A stretch of DNA of 39,980 nucleotides from Odoribacter lunatus (GTDB lineage: Bacteria > Bacteroidota > Bacteroidia > Bacteroidales > Marinifilaceae). Below the pieces are notes generated by a model, which searched no databases, was not told where the DNA came from, and was given only the letters and a program-made list of their open reading frames with translations. Made by a program: the position numbers and the translations under genes. The first letter of the stretch is position 1. Every line of letters begins with the position of its first letter. This document shows positions 37,670 to 39,980 of this stretch, piece after piece. The stretch covers positions 1 to 39,980 of the forward strand of contig NZ_CALPCZ010000024.1 in assembly GCF_943193135.1 (NCBI RefSeq), in the 5' to 3' direction.

Positions 37670-38605
37670 TTAAAACATTTTCATATTGTCCAAAACACTC
37701 ATGACGCTTTTTACAGCTTCTGCCGATTTGGCCAATAACTGTTTTTCTTCTGCGTTCAAAGATACCTCTACCACCTTCTCGATACCATTCTTGCCTAAGA
37801 TAACGGGAACACCTAAATAAATGTTCTTCATGCCGTATTCTCCGTTCAACATGGCACATACCGGGAATACCCTTCTGGAATTGCAGATGATAGCTTCTAC
37901 CATTTGGGCAGCTGCGGCGCCCGGAGCATACCAGGCGGAAGTACCCATTAATTTTACCAATTCACCGCCGCCTACTTTCGTCCTTTCAATAATAGCGTTC
38001 AACTTGTCACTGTCAATTAATTCGGTAACGGGGATACCTGCTACAGTCGTATATCTGGGCAGCGGGACCATCGTGTCTCCGTGGCCGCCTAATAACAATG
38101 CCTGAATATCTTTGGGAGAAACATTCAATGCTTCAGCCAAAAATGCTTTGTAACGGGCTGTATCAAGAATACCTGCCATACCGAATACTTTGGATGAATC
38201 CACTTTGGCAGCCAGGAAAGCACAGTAGCACATAACGTCCAACGGATTGGAAACGATAATGATTTTAGCCTTCGGAGAATACTTGATAATATTTTCCGTA
38301 ACGGATTTTACAATACCGGCATTGGTGGAAATCAAATCGTCACGGCTCATTCCCGGTTTGCGGGGAAGTCCGGAAGTAATAACCACAACCTCAGAATCGG
38401 CAGTAGCGGTGTAATCATTCGTTACGCCCTTGATGCGGGTGTCATACATGTTAATCGGGGCTGTTTGCCACATATCCAGGGATTTCCCTTCTGAAACACC
38501 TTCTTTGATATCCAAAAGAACAACTTCATTTACGATATCTTTTTCAGCAATGCAATTGGCACAGGTTGCGCCTACGTTACCGGCTCCTACAACTGTTACT
38601 TTCAT
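37670..38605 (-). CDS. mdh: Malate dehydrogenase (LDH-like, NAD-dependent)
   Basis: Interconverts malate and oxaloacetate; in Bacteroidales it serves the reductive branch leading to succinate and propionate. A 311-aa protein. The N-terminus MKVTVVGAGNVGATCANCIA is the Rossmann NAD-binding glycine motif, with LLDIKEG supplying the acidic residue that selects NAD. SGLPRKPGMSRDDL (about residues 79-92) is the mobile loop, whose RKPGMSR form marks malate rather than lactate dehydrogenases. VSNPLDVM and the catalytic GGHGDTMVPLPRY (about 173-185) follow. The gene is monocistronic: it has its own promoter and terminator. Confidence 0.96.
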   Translation of the reverse strand: MKVTVVGAGNVGATCANCIAEKDIVNEVVLLDIKEGVSEGKSLDMWQTAPINMYDTRIKGVTNDYTATADSEVVVITSGLPRKPGMSRDDLISTNAGIVKSVTENIIKYSPKAKIIIVSNPLDVMCYCAFLAAKVDSSKVFGMAGILDTARYKAFLAEALNVSPKDIQALLLGGHGDTMVPLPRYTTVAGIPVTELIDSDKLNAIIERTKVGGGELVKLMGTSAWYAPGAAAAQMVEAIICNSRRVFPVCAMLNGEYGMKNIYLGVPVILGKNGIEKVVEVSLNAEEKQLLAKSAEAVKSVMSVLDNMKMF

Positions 38606-38667
38606 GTTTTTATTTTTTAGTTATTAGTGAATTTTTTATTTGTCGTCGGATATTATTTTCCGCTGGT

Positions 38668-38698
38668 CAAATTTAGCCCTTTTTTTATTCTTCCCAAA
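38668..38698 (-). promoter_or_regulatory. Bacteroidota-type promoter for mdh
   Basis: On the - strand a TTTG -33 element (38695-38698) is separated by 19 bases from TAAATTTG (38668-38675), which fits the -7 consensus TAnnTTTG. The mdh ATG is about 60 bases downstream. Spacing and both boxes match the major sigma factor consensus known for Bacteroides. Confidence 0.75.
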
Positions 38699-38726
38699 AA
38701 TTAGGGATTTTTTTCTCTAATTTCCC

Positions 38727-38734
38727 TATTTTTG
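38727..38734 (+). promoter_or_regulatory. Putative -7 element (TATTTTTG) for the ligase gene
   Basis: Matches TAnnTTTG, followed by C, 49 bases before the ATG at 38784. The -33 element is not clear. It diverges from the mdh promoter, with about 30 bases between the two. Confidence 0.55.
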
Positions 38735-38783
38735 CACTTCGTAAAGAAGATATTTTTAAAATTCATATTAATTGATACCAGGG

Positions 38784-39758
38784 ATGAAAAAGAATATTGT
38801 TGTTATTGCAGGCGGAAATTCTTCCGAATACGGGGTTTCCATACAATCGGGAAATCATATTTTTTCGGAAATAGACGGCGAACGTTATAATAAATATTTG
38901 ATGATATTGAAGGGATGGGAATGGAATGTTGAAGTGGACGGAAAAGATTATCCGGTGGATAAAAATGATTTTTCATTTTGCCGGAATGGGGAAAAGATAG
39001 TTTTTGATTACGCTTATATTACAATACATGGTATTCCGGGAGAAAACGGCATGTTGCAGGGCTATCTGGATATGATGGGGATACCTTATTCTACATGCAG
39101 TTTGCTGGGAGAAGCGATAACCTTTGATAAATATACGTGTACGAACTATTTGCAGGGCTTTGGCATAGAGACAACCAATCCGTTGATGTTGGTGCGTGGC
39201 AAGACGTATGATTTGGATTCCGTGTTGGAAACTGCTGGCTTGCCTTGTTTTGTAAAACCGAACGCGGAGGGTTCCAGCTTCGGCGTATCGAAGGTCAAGA
39301 CCAAAGCCGATTTACAGCAGGCTTTGGACACAGCTTTTGAGAAATGCCGGGAAGTATTGGTCGAGACATTTATTGACGGAACGGAATTCACATGTGGATT
39401 ATATAAAGCGGGGGACAAAAAAGTGATTTTCCCTGTAGCGGAAGTGGTACCGAAGAAAGAGTTTTTTGATTATGATGCCAAATACAACGCCTCCTGGTCG
39501 GATGAAATCATTCCCGGGCGTTTTTCGGAAGAAATAACTGAAAAGATACAGAACATGGCATCGGAAGTTTACGACATTCTTCGCTGTGAAGGCATTGTTC
39601 GTATAGACGGTTTTGTGCAGGGGGACAAAGTCATCATGCTGGAGGTAAATACAACGCCGGGTATGACTGCAAACAGCTTTATACCTAAAATGGTTAAGGT
39701 CATGGGAATTGCCTTGCGGGATGTCTTGACAGATATTATAGAGAATAAATTAAGATAA
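38784..39758 (+). CDS. ddl: D-alanine--D-alanine ligase
   Basis: ATP-dependent synthesis of the D-Ala-D-Ala dipeptide that ends the peptidoglycan stem. I use ATG 38784 (MKKNIVVIAGGNSSEYGVSI) rather than TTG 38772; this gives 324 aa. It has the ATP-grasp layout: an N-terminal domain with a variant of the GG-x-S-x-E-x-x-V-S motif (GGNSSEYGVS), ITIHGIPGENGMLQGYLDMMGIPYS (about residues 77-101), the ATP loop FVKPNAEGSSFGVSKV (about 156-171), and the metal-binding VIMLEVNTTPGMTANSFIPKM (about 289-309). The usual HGxxGEDG is HGIPGENG, which occurs in Bacteroidota Ddl. The last residue before NTTPGMT is E-V, as expected. Confidence 0.95.
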   Translation: MKKNIVVIAGGNSSEYGVSIQSGNHIFSEIDGERYNKYLMILKGWEWNVEVDGKDYPVDKNDFSFCRNGEKIVFDYAYITIHGIPGENGMLQGYLDMMGIPYSTCSLLGEAITFDKYTCTNYLQGFGIETTNPLMLVRGKTYDLDSVLETAGLPCFVKPNAEGSSFGVSKVKTKADLQQALDTAFEKCREVLVETFIDGTEFTCGLYKAGDKKVIFPVAEVVPKKEFFDYDAKYNASWSDEIIPGRFSEEITEKIQNMASEVYDILRCEGIVRIDGFVQGDKVIMLEVNTTPGMTANSFIPKMVKVMGIALRDVLTDIIENKLR

Positions 39759-39773
39759 GTTTAAAATAGCTTC

Positions 39774-39797
39774 CTTCCTCCATAGCGGGGGAGGAAG
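39774..39797. terminator. Weak hairpin after ddl, possible terminator
   Basis: An 8-bp stem, CTTCCTCC / GGAGGAAG, with an 8-base loop (ATAGCGGG), 15 bases after the ddl stop. No T-run follows on the + strand. On the - strand it is followed, 6 bases on, by CTATTTT, so it might instead end a - strand transcript. Confidence 0.4.
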
Positions 39798-39807
39798 ATA
39801 TATTCCA

Positions 39808-39876
39808 TTATCTGCTGATTCGCTGAATCATTCTACCTGCTTTCCTTAAAAGCGTTATTCCCCATTTGGAACACAT
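39808..39876 (-). CDS. Candidate 22-aa cationic small ORF
   Basis: An ATG-to-TAA frame on the - strand encoding a short basic peptide with Lys/Arg-rich helical character (MCSKWGITLLRKAGRMIQRI and two more residues). It lies just downstream of a good - strand promoter match. There is no recognisable family or ribosome-binding site. It may be chance; an untranslated small RNA from the same promoter is the main alternative. Confidence 0.2.
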   Translation of the reverse strand: MCSKWGITLLRKAGRMIQRISR

Positions 39877-39932
39877 CTGAATAGTTAAGTAGAAACAATA
39901 TCCTCTCTTCCTAAGAGAAATGTTGAATATTG

Positions 39933-39962
39933 CAAAATTACACAGTTTATTGAAAATAGCAA
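39933..39962 (-). promoter_or_regulatory. Orphan - strand promoter match
   Basis: On the - strand TTG (39960-39962) is followed after 19 bases by TAATTTTG (39933-39940), matching TAnnTTTG. No normal gene follows on this strand before the ddl 3' end; only a roughly 150-base intergenic stretch with small dyads (CTCTT/AAGAG and GATTC/GAATC) and a 22-codon ORF. Confidence 0.45.
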
Positions 39963-39980
39963 CATAAAAGAACTGAAATT

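Noticed and set aside
1-39980. tRNA, rRNA, riboswitch, integrase, transposase or restriction genes
   Set aside because: I looked for their usual sequence and protein motifs on both strands and saw none.

Overview
The window looks like a chromosomal segment of an anaerobic member of the order Bacteroidales, most plausibly an Odoribacteraceae-like gut organism (Odoribacter/Butyricimonas type); the family is inference. The signs are: type IX secretion (T9SS) genes with a CHU_C-type C-terminal domain, a PorP/SprF protein, a fused SecDF, the order nadK - PorG-like barrel - uppS - bamA - skp - skp - murI, few Shine-Dalgarno sequences, and promoters of the Bacteroidota TTTG / TAnnTTTG kind. DNA is AT-rich. 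I see no rRNA, tRNA, CRISPR array, insertion sequence or prophage gene.

Region 1 (1-20.7 kb, all + strand) is a surface-protein locus. Two giant secreted proteins (at least 2066 aa, entering from outside the window, and 2214 aa) are built of tandem Ig/PKD-like repeats and end in the same roughly 330-aa C-terminal module, which is not a T9SS sorting domain I recognise. A third giant (1569 aa) does end in a CHU_C type B sorting domain. It is followed by a PorP/SprF outer-membrane partner and a PorE-like periplasmic protein (TPR + beta-propeller) that carries two SPOR-like domains where an OmpA peptidoglycan-binding domain would be expected. Short gaps suggest one long operon ending at a hairpin near 20.69 kb. 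This is the most interesting part: probably a dedicated surface fibre or adhesin system exported by the T9SS.

Region 2 (20.8-27.35 kb, +) is an envelope biogenesis cluster: a four-helix-bundle protein, NAD kinase, a DUF6089/PorG-like barrel, UppS, BamA and two Skp/OmpH chaperones, ending at a strong terminator.

Region 3 (27.4-34.5 kb, +) is housekeeping: MurI, a bifunctional Rel/SpoT, a Fur-family regulator, PurA, and a CPA2 cation/proton antiporter overlapping purA by one base. A bidirectional terminator separates it from the convergent secDF.

Region 4 (34.5-39.98 kb) has secDF and mdh on the - strand and a D-Ala-D-Ala ligase on the + strand. The mdh and ligase genes diverge from an intergenic region with recognisable promoters on both strands. 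The last 220 bases hold a possible - strand small transcript with a 22-codon ORF. No gene-free stretch exceeds 300 bases.
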